Positions 10,536 through 21,689 of a stretch of 64,000 bases of DNA are shown in pieces; the first letter of the stretch is position 1, and each line of letters begins with the position of its first letter. The position numbers were made by a program, and so were the translations under genes. This DNA comes from Austropuccinia psidii. Its lineage: Eukaryota > Basidiomycota > Pucciniomycetes > Pucciniales > Sphaerophragmiaceae. The notes beneath the pieces were generated by a model, which was not told where the DNA came from, did not search any database, and saw only the letters and a program-made list of their open reading frames with translations. Where the stretch lies: positions 946,592 to 1,010,591 of the forward strand of contig JALGQZ010000007.1 in the NCBI GenBank assembly GCA_023105745.1. Direction: 5' to 3'.

Positions 10536-12036
10536 TGTCAGCCTGTGACTCAAAACAGAGCACTAGCATGACATCCAACATACCATAAATAATGGTATGA
10601 CAAGTATTGAACAAAAATAGTCAATACAGGTAATAATTAAGAGAAAACAATCCTCTTACATTAAACACCAACCTTATCCAAACAGAATAAGGAAACCTAG
10701 AGGAAAATAAATAAGTCAAAACCCTTATTTTCACCTCTCATATAACTTATGCATATTTAAGTTATCCTATACCAAAATGGTATTTTTCTTAAAGCTCACA
10801 TAAAGAGCTACACAATGATATCATCCATGTTGTTGTAACACCACTACAACTGGAGATACCATATAACCTCATTTTCAAAACCAAGTCCCCCTGAAAGTCA
10901 AAGAGGGCTTGTACAAAACTGTACAAAAGTATAACCAAATTAAAGATCTCAACAAGAGCTTTAATTTGAGATACCTTAGACCTCTGTATCTCTTAAATTG
11001 ACTGAGGGATCTTGGTTCAAAGGCTTAATAACCAAAATACAGATATTCTGAAAATAAGAAAATAAACAAACCCCTGTATCTTTGGCATACACTCATACAA
11101 CTGTACAGTGTCATATACCAAACTGTAGGGCTCATCAAGCCCTAAAAAACTGTATCATCAGAATACAGATATCTTCCAAACTGAAGAAGATATCTGGTAT
11201 GGAAGTTTTTGAAGCCTCATACTGATGTACAAAAATACATCCAAAAACTTAAAACCCTTATAACTTTTGCTATATTGAAGAAGGGTAAACATGAAGCATA
11301 CCAAATTGAAGAGCTCATTAAGCCCTTCAATTCTGTGCCCTTAGTTTCTTGATATCTCAAAAACTGACCAAGATATCTTGGTTGGAAGAATTTTGGCCAA
11401 TACTGGCCTGTACCAAACCTGTACCAACCAGTACAAGTCTTAATACTCAAAATAATGGTTGTTCAAAGCTTAAACCCGCCCAGAATGACTAGTATTGGTC
11501 ATACAAACACCAGAACAACGTCATCCAAGTGCTGACGTGGCAGGTGAAAAGTTTTTTCATCCTGTATTGATCCAGAATGATCATTTGTGGTCCCAAAACC
11601 ACAATTCTGCCTCTACTGACGTCAGAATTGAGGATCCAGAACCACAGACTGGCCAATGGAGTGAAAATTTTCACTCCTCTGACGTGTGAAGAGTAAATAA
11701 CTCTTGACAGTCTTGAAAGATATAAAAAGAAGGGTTTTTGCCTTCAAAAATCCTCATCTTATCTTTTTATTATATATTCTTACGTGACAAGACTGTTATC
11801 CATCAGTAGTGTCCTTAGAATACTTAAAGATATAATTAAATATAATTATTGTAGTGTCTCTTTACAGTCAAAGATATTAGAACATTGCAACCCAGGTCCT
11901 CAATAGACTCATCACCACTGTTACCACGTAGCAGTAGGACCTGAAGAATTATTTTATTACTTATTTTGACGTGTCACAGTCATAGTACTAGCTTGTATTT
12001 ACTGTTTTTAAGCTTCTACATAGACTCACCCTGACA
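10536..12036 (+). repeat. R2 3' LTR
   Basis: This copy has the same 1501-bp length as the 5' LTR. Differences seen by eye include G/A near 2667/11254, C/T near 2829/11416, C/A near 2026/10613 and C/T near 3404/11991. TATA box and regulatory sites are repeated. TTTAT follows at 12037-12041. Confidence 0.93.
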
Positions 12037-12462
12037 TTTATCCTCTTGTTTCTTTTCAGTGAGCTTAACCTCTTCTTCTGGTTTTGGTTTGACAGCAGGT
12101 TTTTCCATAAATTTCTTGTTGAGTTCTGCTTGTTCCTTTGCAAAAGCTCTGACTATGTCTTTGGAACTTTCATTTCCTTCCATAGGTACTCTCTGATAAT
12201 TGGGGAAGAGGTAAGATGCTCCTTGAGTTCTGACAATCCTTTTGTCCAAATCTTCAGCAAGGTGAGTGCATCTAGTTGCTGAATGTCCTTCTTCCTTGCA
12301 GTAAGCACATTTCATTGGTGGTCTTGGAGCCATTTGAGCTGGTATGTAAGGTTGATAACTGGATGAAAATGGGGGTAAAGAATTCCTTGGCCTATATGGC
12401 TGATTATTTTGAGGTAATCTTTGCTCTTGATTGTTGTTCCAATTCCTTCTTGGTGGATTCAC
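12037..12462 (-). pseudogene. R1 gag, zinc-knuckle part, frameshifted
   Basis: The minus-strand frame has a proline/asparagine-rich stretch followed by CAYCKEEGHSATRC, a CCHC nucleocapsid knuckle that binds genomic RNA. It then reads lysine- and glutamate-rich text up to the R2 insertion at 12041 and resumes as the protease frame at 1948. It lies one frame off the capsid ORF 12489-13733; the shift is near 12565-12575, where the capsid ORF runs into KSKILHNQNLSQ while the correct frame reads PKIKNPPQPEPQPRN. Bases 12016-12036 of the open frame are R2 LTR. Confidence 0.75.
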
Positions 12463-12488
12463 TGCTTCTGAAAGGCTTTTAAGTTGAT

Positions 12489-13733
12489 TTAAAACTTCTT
12501 TAACTGATTCTTTTCCCTCATTTCTTGGCTGAGGTTCTGGTTGTGGAGGATTTTTGATTTTTGGGTGAGTTCTTTTACTTGTTTTAAAACTTCATCCCAG
12601 CTTTCATCCTCAAATCTTGTTTTCTTCTCTGGAGGTTTTGGTTTAGAAAATTCTTTTTGTTGAATAAGTACCTTGGCCTCCAAGTCTTGTTCAATGTATA
12701 ATTTCAAAATATCCAATCTTGGAATGATGTAACCTCCATCCAAGGCTTGGACCATAGCTCTGTCTTTAATCATTTCTTTGTAAATTGATTCTTGAACACT
12801 AGTGGAAAGGCTGGCCAATATTTCCTGGTTATGATTGATATCACCTTGGATATATTGGTATCTTTTGAGGTAAGTGATGATTGCTTCATATTCCACAATG
12901 AATTTTCTGTATTGAGTCATGTTTCTTATTCCACCTTCTTGTTGAGTTTTTGTGAATAATTCAGTGATTGAGGATAATCTGTATCTTCTTTCAGGTGAGA
13001 CTGTTCCCCATCTTCTTTTCATATCCACTTTCAATTGATCCCAATCAGCTGTCTCATATCCTGGCATTCCTTCAATATGATAACTGATTTCTTCATCTTT
13101 TGTCCAAAATGCTATTTGTCTTGCAATGTCTCTTCCACTTGCTCCTTCAATTTCTGCAATATTTTCAACTTTCTTGATGAATCTTTCAACATCCTTTCCA
13201 TCAAACCACAAGTTATAGTCCTTGGCTCTGATTTTCACTATTGGAGTAGTGTTTCTTGGAATTTCTTGTTGTAATGGAGTTGGCATTTGGGAAGAAATGT
13301 TGACTCTTCTTGGTAAGGTACTTTTTCTTTGTTCTGTATAAGGTGTTGATGTGGCCATGGGTCTAGGATAAGGTGAAGGTGATCCATGCTGCCTGTATGA
13401 TCTTGGAAGGGTGGTTTGTTCTTCAAGTGGACTATTTTGTGGAGTATAACTTGATGATTTATTTTTGCCTTCCTTTTTGATTAGTGCTAGTAATTCTGCT
13501 TGCATTTCTAGCATCTTTTGCTGAAGTCTCTCTGTTGAAGAAATTTCTTCCTGTCCTTCAACAGTATCTTCATTAAGGTTTTCTTCCTGGATTTCTTCAA
13601 TACTACCAGGTAACTTTGATGATGAAGGTTTATCCATTTTTGATTTATTTATTTCTTCCTTTGATTTTGGTGTTGAGTTATTGATTTTATTTCTTTCAAG
13701 GAGATCAAGGAAGAATTTATCCACAACCTTCAA
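12489..13733 (-). CDS. R1 gag, capsid part
   Basis: A charged N-terminal region rich in E, K and S leads to a retrotransposon capsid domain: VKIRAKDYNLWFDGKDVERF, then IAFWTKDEEISYHIEGMPGY and DWDQLKVDMKRRWG, the family pattern for Gag of Gypsy elements. The frame stays open upstream to about 13905 with no ATG (KLDSNNQNLSKPSSQES...), so the true start is unclear; an intron or a lost start codon is possible. The listed start is a TTG. Gag forms the virus-like particle. R1 is inactive because of the R2 insertion and the frameshift. Confidence 0.75.
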   Translation of the reverse strand: MKVVDKFFLDLLERNKINNSTPKSKEEINKSKMDKPSSSKLPGSIEEIQEENLNEDTVEGQEEISSTERLQQKMLEMQAELLALIKKEGKNKSSSYTPQNSPLEEQTTLPRSYRQHGSPSPYPRPMATSTPYTEQRKSTLPRRVNISSQMPTPLQQEIPRNTTPIVKIRAKDYNLWFDGKDVERFIKKVENIAEIEGASGRDIARQIAFWTKDEEISYHIEGMPGYETADWDQLKVDMKRRWGTVSPERRYRLSSITELFTKTQQEGGIRNMTQYRKFIVEYEAIITYLKRYQYIQGDINHNQEILASLSTSVQESIYKEMIKDRAMVQALDGGYIIPRLDILKLYIEQDLEAKVLIQQKEFSKPKPPEKKTRFEDESWDEVLKQVKELTQKSKILHNQNLSQEMREKNQLKKF

Positions 13734-13990
13734 GTCCCTTTTATTGGTTCTTGGTGTTGCAATTGGGAAATTGGAATATTTATTTGATTCCTCTCCTAGT
13801 TCTGTTTCTGGCTTTGGTGGATAATAGTAATGGTCAGAGTGAGTTGATGATTCAGATTCTTGAGATGATGGTTTTGACAGATTTTGATTATTTGAATCCA
13901 GTTTTTAGTTGTAAAAGATATTCTGGAGTAGTTAAGATTTTTTTTTTGTTGATTTTAATTTAATTTTTATTGGAGTTGAGGTTGTCTGCC
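13734..13990 (-). other. R1 5' leader and open extension of gag
   Basis: The gag frame stays open to about 13905. The rest, to the primer site, is AT-rich leader without a recognisable gene. Confidence 0.4.
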
Positions 13991-14007
13991 ACTGTTGGGA
14001 CACCAGA
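13991..14007 (-). other. R1 primer-binding-like site
   Basis: On the minus strand TGGTGTCCCAACAGT follows two bases after the LTR end ...CCCACA. It starts with TGG as tRNA-primed sites do, and differs from the site shared by R2-R5, so R1 belongs to another lineage. The tRNA was not identified. Confidence 0.55.
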
Positions 14008-14900
14008 TGTGGGAACTCCTCTTGTGTGGGATTAAAATGAGGCAGTACCTGGAGGGGGAAATCACAGGTAACTAGTTTTGAATTGCTAATAACTCCTGTA
14101 ACCAAGGGTGGCAAGGGTGTATTGCCTGCCCCTCCTGAAATACTGAACAAAATCTTCCTTGGAGCTCACAAACCAAAATAAAATTAGTAAGTGGCTTTAC
14201 AACTGCAGAAGACAAAATTCAGCAGTCTCAGATCAGACCTATTCAATAAATGATATGAAAAATAATATCAGTAATTTTGGTTAATTTTTAGATTTAATGA
14301 AATACTTGTCTGTTTTAATTTTAATCTTTTGGTTAAATTGAGGTGAGTGGTTTCTTCTTGGTGATAAAATTTTTGTAAGATGAGTTATTTAAGGTGTTCA
14401 GAAAAATCTGGTGAGTGTTGGTAAAGGTAATTTTTTTGTTAAGGTATAGTTATAAGAGAGTAAATAATTTTTTAAAGGTTTGTTATTCTTTTTTAAGAGT
14501 GTTAATAATGAGATAAAATAGTATTTGTTAAATTTAAGAGGTAAGATTTCTTTGATATTGGATTTTTTAAAGGGGTCAGTAATTTTTAAGTCTTGATAAT
14601 TTGTGTTAATTTTACTGGATAAAATATTTTAATAGAGTAGTAACCCTAATCTTGGGTACTGGGTAATTTTTAATAATAATTTTTAATTTTTTTTTTTAAT
14701 ACTAAGATTCCACTGAGCTTAGCTACTGGGCAATCTTTAACACTATACTTCCACTGAGCTTCAGCTACTGGGCAAGTAAATTCACTATAATTTGCTGGAC
14801 TACCTCCCAGATGAGGGATGACTTATTCCTGTGCTTGTAATGTGCAGAGGATATATTGTGCATGGGGGGGATTTTGAAATTTGGGGGGAGAGAGCCCCTC

Positions 14901-14908
14901 TATTTATA
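14901..14908 (-). promoter_or_regulatory. TATA box of the R1 LTR
   Basis: The minus strand reads GGTATAAATAGAGGGGCTC, a textbook TATA box. Transcription would start near 14870 and run leftwards into R1 gag. Confidence 0.65.
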
Positions 14909-14974
14909 CCTTTTGGGAGCCCAGAGGGCCCTCCATGGGAGCTTTCTTTTTCCACTTTAATTCCTCTTGATTTC

Positions 14975-15621
14975 ATCATGTGACTCTGTTTTTGGTGAGG
15001 ACCTTTCTTGCATGGGTCAGGTGATTTAAGGTTTGGTGATAATTTTCTCTCTTCACAGCCTCCATTTATCACATGATTGTATTTTGGTGAACTAATTATG
15101 ATGTGATATTCTTGAATTTTCCTTGCATACATGAGGTGATTCAATTTTGGCTGGGGATTTTTGTTGTGCACAGCCTCTTTTCTGTCACATGATATTCTGT
15201 TGGTGGATGCAGTATCACATGATGACCTTGTAATTCCTTTGCATATGTCCTATTTTAGGTTGGGTAGAAATGGCTGTGTAATTTATGCGGGTGTCATGTT
15301 TGTTTTTCTTCTTTTTTAAATTTAAAATGAAGTCAGGTGATAACTTCTTGCATTGGTGAATTTACTGTTTTCATGAGATAATGTGATTTTTGATTTTGAC
15401 ACATGCTGTGCATAGTCATGTGGTTGAGATTTAATTGGAATTGTGTACTGCATGCAGCCTGTTGTAACTAGCTTTGGTTTGCATGAGGTGATGAGTAGTG
15501 TAAATAATTATGTTTTAAGGTTTTAAGTGGGGCTACTGTGGATATAAGATAAGGTACTCCTGGGGCTGTGCTGTAAATGAATTGCAGGAATTCCATGGAG
15601 TTGAGCTTTGCATCATGTGAC
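14975..15621. repeat. Five dispersed ATCACATGAT/ATCATGTGAC motifs in R1 U3
   Basis: Copies lie at 14975, 15068, 15184 (GTCACATGAT), 15214 and 15612. They resemble the CACGTG E-box with its CG changed to CA/TG, so they may be decayed or variant bHLH sites. Confidence 0.4.
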
Positions 15622-15984
15622 TTTGAATGCAAGTTGGCTGTATAACTAATGCATGTGTCATTTTCTTGCTGCATGAGTCCTGTGGCTGTAAGGGGGTGTA
15701 AAGCTGGGTGGGATGTGTAATTTAAAGGGTGGTACCTCATTTGTTGTAACTAGTTTGCTATATGTAAATTGATTTTTTACATATGCATAGTGAAATTGAA
15801 TAAGTTTTTTAAAGACATACACTTCCCTTTTGGTGCCTGTGCCATGGTTTTATGAGTTAAATCCAGCTTCTTGCTGTAAAATTGACCTTTTGGTGTAAAA
15901 TTTGAGTGTAAGTCTGCCTGTAGGCTGGATTTACTTCTGTTATGGGTTACTATGAGCTTGAGCCTGGTGAAAAAAATGGTATGG

Positions 15985-16205
15985 AATACCACAGTGCATA
16001 TATAGTATAATATACCATTATGCACCATTTTTGCTCAGCAATCCAATGGTGACACTTCCAGGACCCAGTTACTTGATCCAAAATGAAGTCCCCAAATCCA
16101 TCACCATCTTCAAAGGAGGACTTCTCAGCTATTCAATCTGGCAATTCCCTGGCGGCTACCAGAAGACCATTCAAGGACCCCAACCACCTGTGTGAGCCAG
16201 TGAGG
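15985..16205 (+). repeat. Diverged fragment of an R6/R7-type LTR
   Basis: The stretch with TATACCATTATGCACCATT, GCTCAGCAATCCAATGGTGA and CAAGGACCCCAACCACCTGT matches the reverse complement of the R7 LTR around 41395-41590, with many substitutions. It is an old, truncated copy of that LTR family in the opposite orientation. Confidence 0.65.
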
Positions 16206-17327
16206 TATGTATAACATACCCATAAGGCCACAAATAGCTTTATACACAGTTCAATTTGTCTTCAACTGACTTTTTAATTAAATTTCAAATAAAAAATAAC
16301 AAAAAAAGAGTATAGCTTCCTTTTGGATAAACAAATTTATAAATATTATGTTATTTTTGTATTCTACACCAAAAATAACCTAGGGTACATCCATAAGGTG
16401 TTATACCCAAAAACACTTATTTCTTATGTTATTGGAAGATTTAAGAATCTCACAGTACTAATGTAACTTTTTTAACATTTTTTAAAAATTGTTAAATTTA
16501 AGCTTAAATAAGCTTAAATTTAAAGTTGCATAAAGTTTATGCAAACTTACCAAAATTTTAGTTAAAATTGAGGTGTTGTGTATATTTAATGAATTGGCTA
16601 AGGATTTTCCATACAGATTGTAAATCCCGAGTAAGCTCAATTTAAAATGTTTTAAGGCCATAGTATGGCTTCAAATAAATAAAAGGGCAAAATCCATGCA
16701 GAAAGGTGGGACAAAGGAAAAAGACCAAATAGAGCTAGGGTACCCAACTTTTTGGATCTGAAAGGATTCAATTAAGGTTTTCCACCTGTATTGGAGGATT
16801 TTAAACCTTATTTAAACTTTAAGATTAGACTTTGATCCAACATTAAAGTTTAAACTGGTTTTATCCCAATTGAAACAGGAATTGCAAGCTGCCAAAGGGT
16901 AAATCCCAATATGCAAGCTTGAATTTAAGGTTTTAAGCACTGTCAAAACTTAATTAAGCTTAAAAAGCTTAAAGAGCTTAAATATTCAAGGTTACAAGCA
17001 TTAAAACCTTATCAAAAGCTAAGGTTTGGTGTGTATTGCTATTTTATGTGGAAAAATAGCAATAACTTCAAAAATTTATTAAAACTCTCATTCTTAATGG
17101 ATTTGCTTGAAGGTTACACACAGCGTACAATTTAATATTATCTATATATAAATTAAATTTAAAGTATCTTTTGCCTGGGTATTTAGCCTGGAAATTTACT
17201 CTTTTAATTAAAGCTCAAAGAAAATTATGATTTCTTTAAAAATTAATTAAAAGCTGAATTCAAGATATTTCTTCTTGAAACTCTATTTTTAAGTTGTTCA
17301 TGTGATGAACTTTAATATAAACAAGCT
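16206..17327. other. Non-coding AT-rich stretch, probably the outer part of the R3 LTR
   Basis: No ORF or known motif is visible. Short words such as AAGCTTAAA recur. Since MULE-1 is flanked by an 8-bp duplication and the right flank is R3 LTR, this left flank is probably the start of the same LTR, but I could not place its end. Confidence 0.35.
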
Positions 17328-17335
17328 TATTAATA
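17328..17335. repeat. MULE-1 target site duplication, left (TATTAATA)
   Basis: TATTAATA recurs at 21682-21689 directly after the other end. An 8-9 bp duplication fits Mutator-like elements. Confidence 0.75.
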
Positions 17336-17425
17336 GGGGGTTGGTAAACACATGTAAGCCCTTACGTGTTTTTACCAATTTATGGTAAAAACATGTAAGT
17401 TTATGGTAAAAACAAGTAATTGACC
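17336..17425. repeat. MULE-1 left terminal repeats
   Basis: Four variants of GGTAAAAACACGTAAG or its complement lie here. Some have CG changed to TG (ACATGTAAG). They are likely transposase-binding repeats. Confidence 0.55.
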
Positions 17426-18058
17426 TTATTTTTCAAAAGAAATTCCTCAGGCTCAGTTTTGAGGATTTCTTTAATTTCTTTTTGCCATATTTTTCCCAAC
17501 TTGGCATGTCAATAAGCACAAATTTTTTCAATTTTTTTTGCCAAATTTCACCAATTTGGCCAATATGCCAAAATGGCATATTTTTTTCAAAAATTCATTT
17601 AAAATCTTCCCACTTATGAATTTCCTTTAATTTTATTTAAAATGAAGGGTTCAATGTGAAGAATAAAGAGCCAAAATCCCATAATTTTGGGAATTTTTTT
17701 GGGTGGGACAAGTGAAGGCTCAAAAAGGGTTTTTTTTGAAATGTTTTTTCCCATCATTGTAATATGCCTATTTTTAAAAAGTGAATTTAATAACTTCCCA
17801 CTTATGAATTTCCTTCATTTTTTCTGAATTAAAGAGTTCAATCTGGAAAATAAAGAACCAGAAGCTCACGAATTGGGAAAATTGTTTTGGTGGGACAACA
17901 AGTGAAGGCGCAATGAGTGTTTTTTTTCTTGTGTGTAATATGACTAGTTTCAAGTACACAAGTTCCACATGTTTGATAAAAAAGGAGACTGAGGTGGGAT
18001 TCAAGCAATAAATATGACTGAGGAGGGGGATAATTGGCATAAATTGTATATACAAAAA
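17426..18058 (-). other. MULE-1 3' non-coding region
   Basis: The stretch is AT-rich with homopolymer runs and two similar segments around AATTTCCTT(T/C)AATTTT. Matching sequence follows the gene in MULE-2 (61026-61680). No gene is seen. Confidence 0.4.
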
Positions 18059-21000
18059 TCATTCAATCAGAATCAACCTCCAAAATAGTGGGTTTTTTTG
18101 AGAGGGGGGAGGAAGATTGGACAAATACAACATTCTGTGTTTCTTAAATTTATCAGCCCACCCCAGGGCTTGTGTTTGGGCATGAATCTCCAAGTTCACA
18201 GTAATGGGGGGGACTGGATAAAATTTAGAAATGATGATGTCCAAAGGAACAAAATGAGCACAACTATTCAAGAAGCAGATGAAAATGGGGGGATTATCAT
18301 TTGGAGGACAGAAATAAGGGAAAAAAGAAAAAGATTGGGCTGTGGAATAAAAGAAAACTGTTCTTTTATACTTATTTGCAATTGGATCCCCCATGTCAGG
18401 CATGGAAATCCACTTCCTTTTTGGAGCCTGGAAAACATCTTCATACCATTCAATTCTTTCCAAATAAGAGGATACTGAGGGAATTAAGGTGTTCATGGCT
18501 TCATAAAGGTCTTGATTTTGGTGAATTTCTTCAGGCAAATCACCTCTGACATCAGCCCATTGATCTTGAGTCTTGTAAATGAAGTGGGATACTGTTCTGT
18601 AGCCACAGTTTCCATCACCCTGGACATTGATGGCCTTGAAGGTGTATTTCAATATAAACTTGGGCAAGTCTTCTGAGCCAGTTATTTGATAAAATAAGTT
18701 GAAAAAATGAATAAATATCAAAATAAACAACCGAAAATTAAATTAAAAAGAATCAGAAACTCACAAACATCTTGGAGCATTCATCACTTGTGTGACAATT
18801 GCTTTGACAATGCTCACAGGTCAAGTCAATTGCATCATAGATATTCAAACTGGTGGCAGGCTTGTGTGATTTTCTTTATAAGGTTTTGCTTCCAATTGCC
18901 CATCTTCTGGACCTTCTAAGGGTTACTTCTGATTTATTTAATTCAGTTGCTGAGGGTAGTGAATCTGATGAACTGATGGATTTAGATAATGAGTCCTCAG
19001 AATTTTCAGAATCTTCAGATGAGTCCACTTCCATAATTGGAGAGGGGACATTTGACTGGGATCTTGAGATTGTTGTACTGTTCACTTTTGAGGGGGGTCT
19101 TCCTCTTCTCTTGGATTGACTTTCAATAATTTCAAATCTTGAAGGTTCTCTTTTGTTTTGATTTTTGTTTTTATTCTTGGCTCCTTGGGGTCTTCCACGG
19201 ATATTCTTGCATTCTAGAGGGTCTTCATAATATTGATCATTCTCTTGACTCTTGGGAATTTGATCAAATGGGACTTTTCCAGTCAAAACATCTTGAAAAT
19301 GTTGAAGTATTGGAGTGATTTCTGCCATTGGTCTTTTACACAGGTATTCCACAATGTCTTCAAATATTTTCTTGGCGTCATTCTTTCCTTCTTTTTCAAC
19401 ACTTTGATCATCAACTTGAACAACAGCCTGAGAAGAATATGACAAATAAAATCAGTTAATAAGAAAAAAAATAATAATAAGAAATTAAAAAACCCTCACA
19501 GGCAAATTCAAATGCCATTGAGGATGGAAGTCTGATAACTCAAGCCTTTGGCGCTTGGCAAATGTCTTTTTGGTATTATGCTTGCAAGGAATGCCTTTAT
19601 AATTGTTGTATTTGTTGGTGCATTTTTCATTTGGAGGAAATTTTGTTTTGAAATTTTCAAAGGCAATCTGAAAAGTATAATGAGACACCTTGCCATTGAG
19701 GGCACAGATGTGTGGAGGAAAATTCTTGACTTGGACAATTATTTCTTTGGAGATTCTGTTGATTATTTCAATAAATTGTTTTCTGAATGCCATGTGGAGA
19801 GCCCTGAATACCTCCAGCATAGTACCAGTGGACTTTTGGAGCCAAATTTTAACCATGGCATGGGCAACTTCAACTCTGGAGGTGGAGCCCACACCCAGGT
19901 GGCAATGGTGGTTGGTCCAGGCTGGCACATAATACTCCTTCAGAGGAAGCCATGTCTTTTCCAAATATTGCAAGACCTCAGGATTTTTGACTTGCTTTTG
20001 AAGCTTCTTCCAGTTTTCTTTGAAAGACTTTTCAGTGGATGAATACATAAGCTGAGAAATGAATCCCAAAGTCATTAATAAAGACAATAATAAGAACAAA
20101 AGTGAAGTAAAGTGAAGAAGTATATTACTTGATTCCAAAGGCCCATAAAATTTTCAAAATCAGTTCCATGACCAATTTTCTTCATGTAATGAGCAGATAC
20201 ATCCTTGTTGATGTGCCAAATGCATAGCATGACTTTGGATTCTGGGAAGAGCTTATTAATAGAGTTTTTCAAGGCCAGATCCCTGTCAATAACAATAACT
20301 GGAGGGGGAACAAGATTGGTGTTGTTGAGGACCTTTTCTATGTATTGATTTAATGCCCAAGTATATAAAGGTTCATTTTCATTCCTCATCAACCAATAAG
20401 ACCCAGAAAAGGTCTTATTGGTTGAGTTGAATCCAACAATATGAAAAAGGGGCATTTTGTACTTATTGGTTTTATAAGCACAATCCATAAGAATGACATG
20501 AGGAAAGCCATGAAGAAGTTTTATGGCCAGGGGGTGAGTAAAAAACAAGGAGGTAATGTGCCCCTCAGAATCCCTTGCAGAGGACCAAACAAAATTTTCT
20601 TCTTTGAGAGTGTCAATAAGAGCATCAATGGGCCTTCTGCCTTGCAGTTTGTCTTTCTTGATTTTCTTGACTTGGTTGTAAATTTCTTGAAGGATCACAG
20701 GCCTGTCAGACTCCTTCTGGCTGCATAATTGGGCCTGAATTTGCCTTGGAATGAGCGGTGATTCAGACATTTGAGAAATTTGGGATGTTTCTTTCTCATT
20801 GAATTTCCTGAAAGCAGGATGTGCCATGATATTTTCAGTGGCATCATGGCTATGTTCAGGATTTTTGACTTTAAGAGTCCAAGTGGTACTCTTGGCATAT
20901 TTCCTGGCATAAAGTCTAAAAGGACAGTCAAGCTTTCTTGAGGTGACTGCTTTGGAGGGGCTTTTGTTGGGATTTGGGGTGCCAGAACTGTCACAACATA

Positions 21001-21133
21001 TTTCAATTTGGTTGGGGGTCATATTTGACCTCAAGGTGGACACAGCATACCCTTGAGCCCTGGAAACATTATGCACATGTTGCCAAAGAAGCTCAAGGGT
21101 CTGAAATTCACCTTCAGTGGGGGGTTGAAGCAT
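18059..21133 (-). pseudogene. MULE-1 transposase-OTU protein (4 exons, broken)
   Basis: Predicted exons are 21133-20129, 20051-19500, 19427-18765 and 18685-18059, all junctions in phase. Exon 1 holds a FAR1-like zinc domain (ICCDSSG...LDCPFRLY...HSHDA) and the transposase core with VILMDCAYKTNKY and VIVIDRDLALKNS (two catalytic Asp). Exon 2 holds the third acidic site, here TSRVEVAHAM with V where MULE-2 has G, and GIPCKH of a SWIM-like finger. Exon 3 has AT-hooks (RGRPQGAK, RRGRPPSK) and a serine-rich acid stretch. Exon 4 is an OTU-type cysteine protease domain: DGNCGYR with the nucleophile Cys, and CAHFVPL with the likely His. Breaks: TAA at 18876-18878 where MULE-2 has CAA, and acceptor CAG changed to CAA at 18686-18688. 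Confidence 0.8.
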
Positions 21134-21640
21134 TTTTTAATGAAAAATATGTATAAAAGTGAAAAAAAGGGGGAATTGGGGGATTTGGAATGGGGTAAGA
21201 ACCTTTCAAAATGTGAAAAAGAGGTGAAAAAAGGTGTGGAAAATGAACAGAAGTGGTTAAGAGTGAAAGAAAGTGGTTTAAATGTGGGATTAATAGATGA
21301 GGGAAGGTAGAAAATTGAAAATTGATATGCTTGAAAGCAGGTTGTTGTGGTGGAAAATGCAGTCTTTGGGGGAAAAAAAGAAAAAAAAGTGTGAAAAGCT
21401 TTGCAAAATGGCTTTGGTAATGCTGTTTTCCCAAAAAAAACCAATGGTTTGGGGTGGGGATAATGTGGATTATTGGGGTGTTTGGGCTTGTTTTTTTGGG
21501 GGGGCTGGGCAAAAAAATCTGAAACAATTTGGAGTTAGAGAGGTTTTGTGGGGGAAAAACCTCTTTTGGGCATGTTTTGGCCCGATACAGGCCCAATTGT
21601 GTTTCATTTTTAATTAAAAATGGGCCCAGGGCACCCCTTA
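21134..21640 (-). promoter_or_regulatory. MULE-1 5' region upstream of the transposase
   Basis: On the coding strand this is pyrimidine-rich (long T and C runs) and close to 57441-57947 of MULE-2. ORFs over it are low-complexity Phe/Pro frames and probably not genes. The promoter is likely here. Confidence 0.45.
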
Positions 21641-21681
21641 GGTGTTTTTACCAATTTGCTTACGTGTTTTTACCAACAACC
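21641..21681. repeat. MULE-1 right terminal repeats
   Basis: Two copies of GTGTTTTTACCAA, the second preceded by CTTACG, close the element before the TATTAATA duplication at 21682-21689. Confidence 0.6.
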
Positions 21682-21689
21682 TATTAATA

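Larger units (their letters stand above)
1949..12036 (+). mobile_element. R2: complete, young Ty3/Gypsy LTR retrotransposon
   Basis: The element is 10,088 bp. Two LTRs of identical length (1501 bp; constant offset of 8587, so no indels) begin TGTCAG and end CTGACA and are flanked by TTTAT duplications. Comparing them by eye I see only about four substitutions, so the insertion is recent. The order inside is primer-binding-like site, AT-rich leader, spliced accessory gene, a single 1953-residue gag-pol ORF and a purine-rich tract. It has landed in the gag-pol gene of the older, oppositely oriented R1. All parts expected of an autonomous element are intact. Confidence 0.95.
14008..15984 (-). 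repeat. R1 5' LTR (right end not resolved)
   Basis: The inner end is TGTGGGAACTCC (plus strand) at 14008. A strong core promoter reads TATAAATAGAGGGG on the minus strand near 14900. U3 to its right repeats ATCACATGAT or its complement five times. No matching TCCCACA end is seen before an unrelated LTR fragment begins near 15985, so the outer end is truncated or degraded. There is no convincing gene here. Confidence 0.6.
17336..21681 (-). mobile_element. MULE-1: Mutator-like DNA transposon, decayed
   Basis: The element is 4346 bp. Its ends are inverted (GGGGGTTGGTAAACAC against GGTTGTTGGTAAAAAC) and carry repeats of CTTACGTGTTTTTACC in both orientations. Its one gene is on the minus strand. 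It closely resembles MULE-2 in inverted orientation, and its duplication shows insertion into the R3 LTR. The gene has a stop and a lost splice acceptor. Confidence 0.85.

Noticed and set aside
21114..21596. Phe/Pro-rich ORFs upstream of both MULE genes
   Set aside because: Pyrimidine tracts give such frames; they differ in frame between copies and have no known domain.
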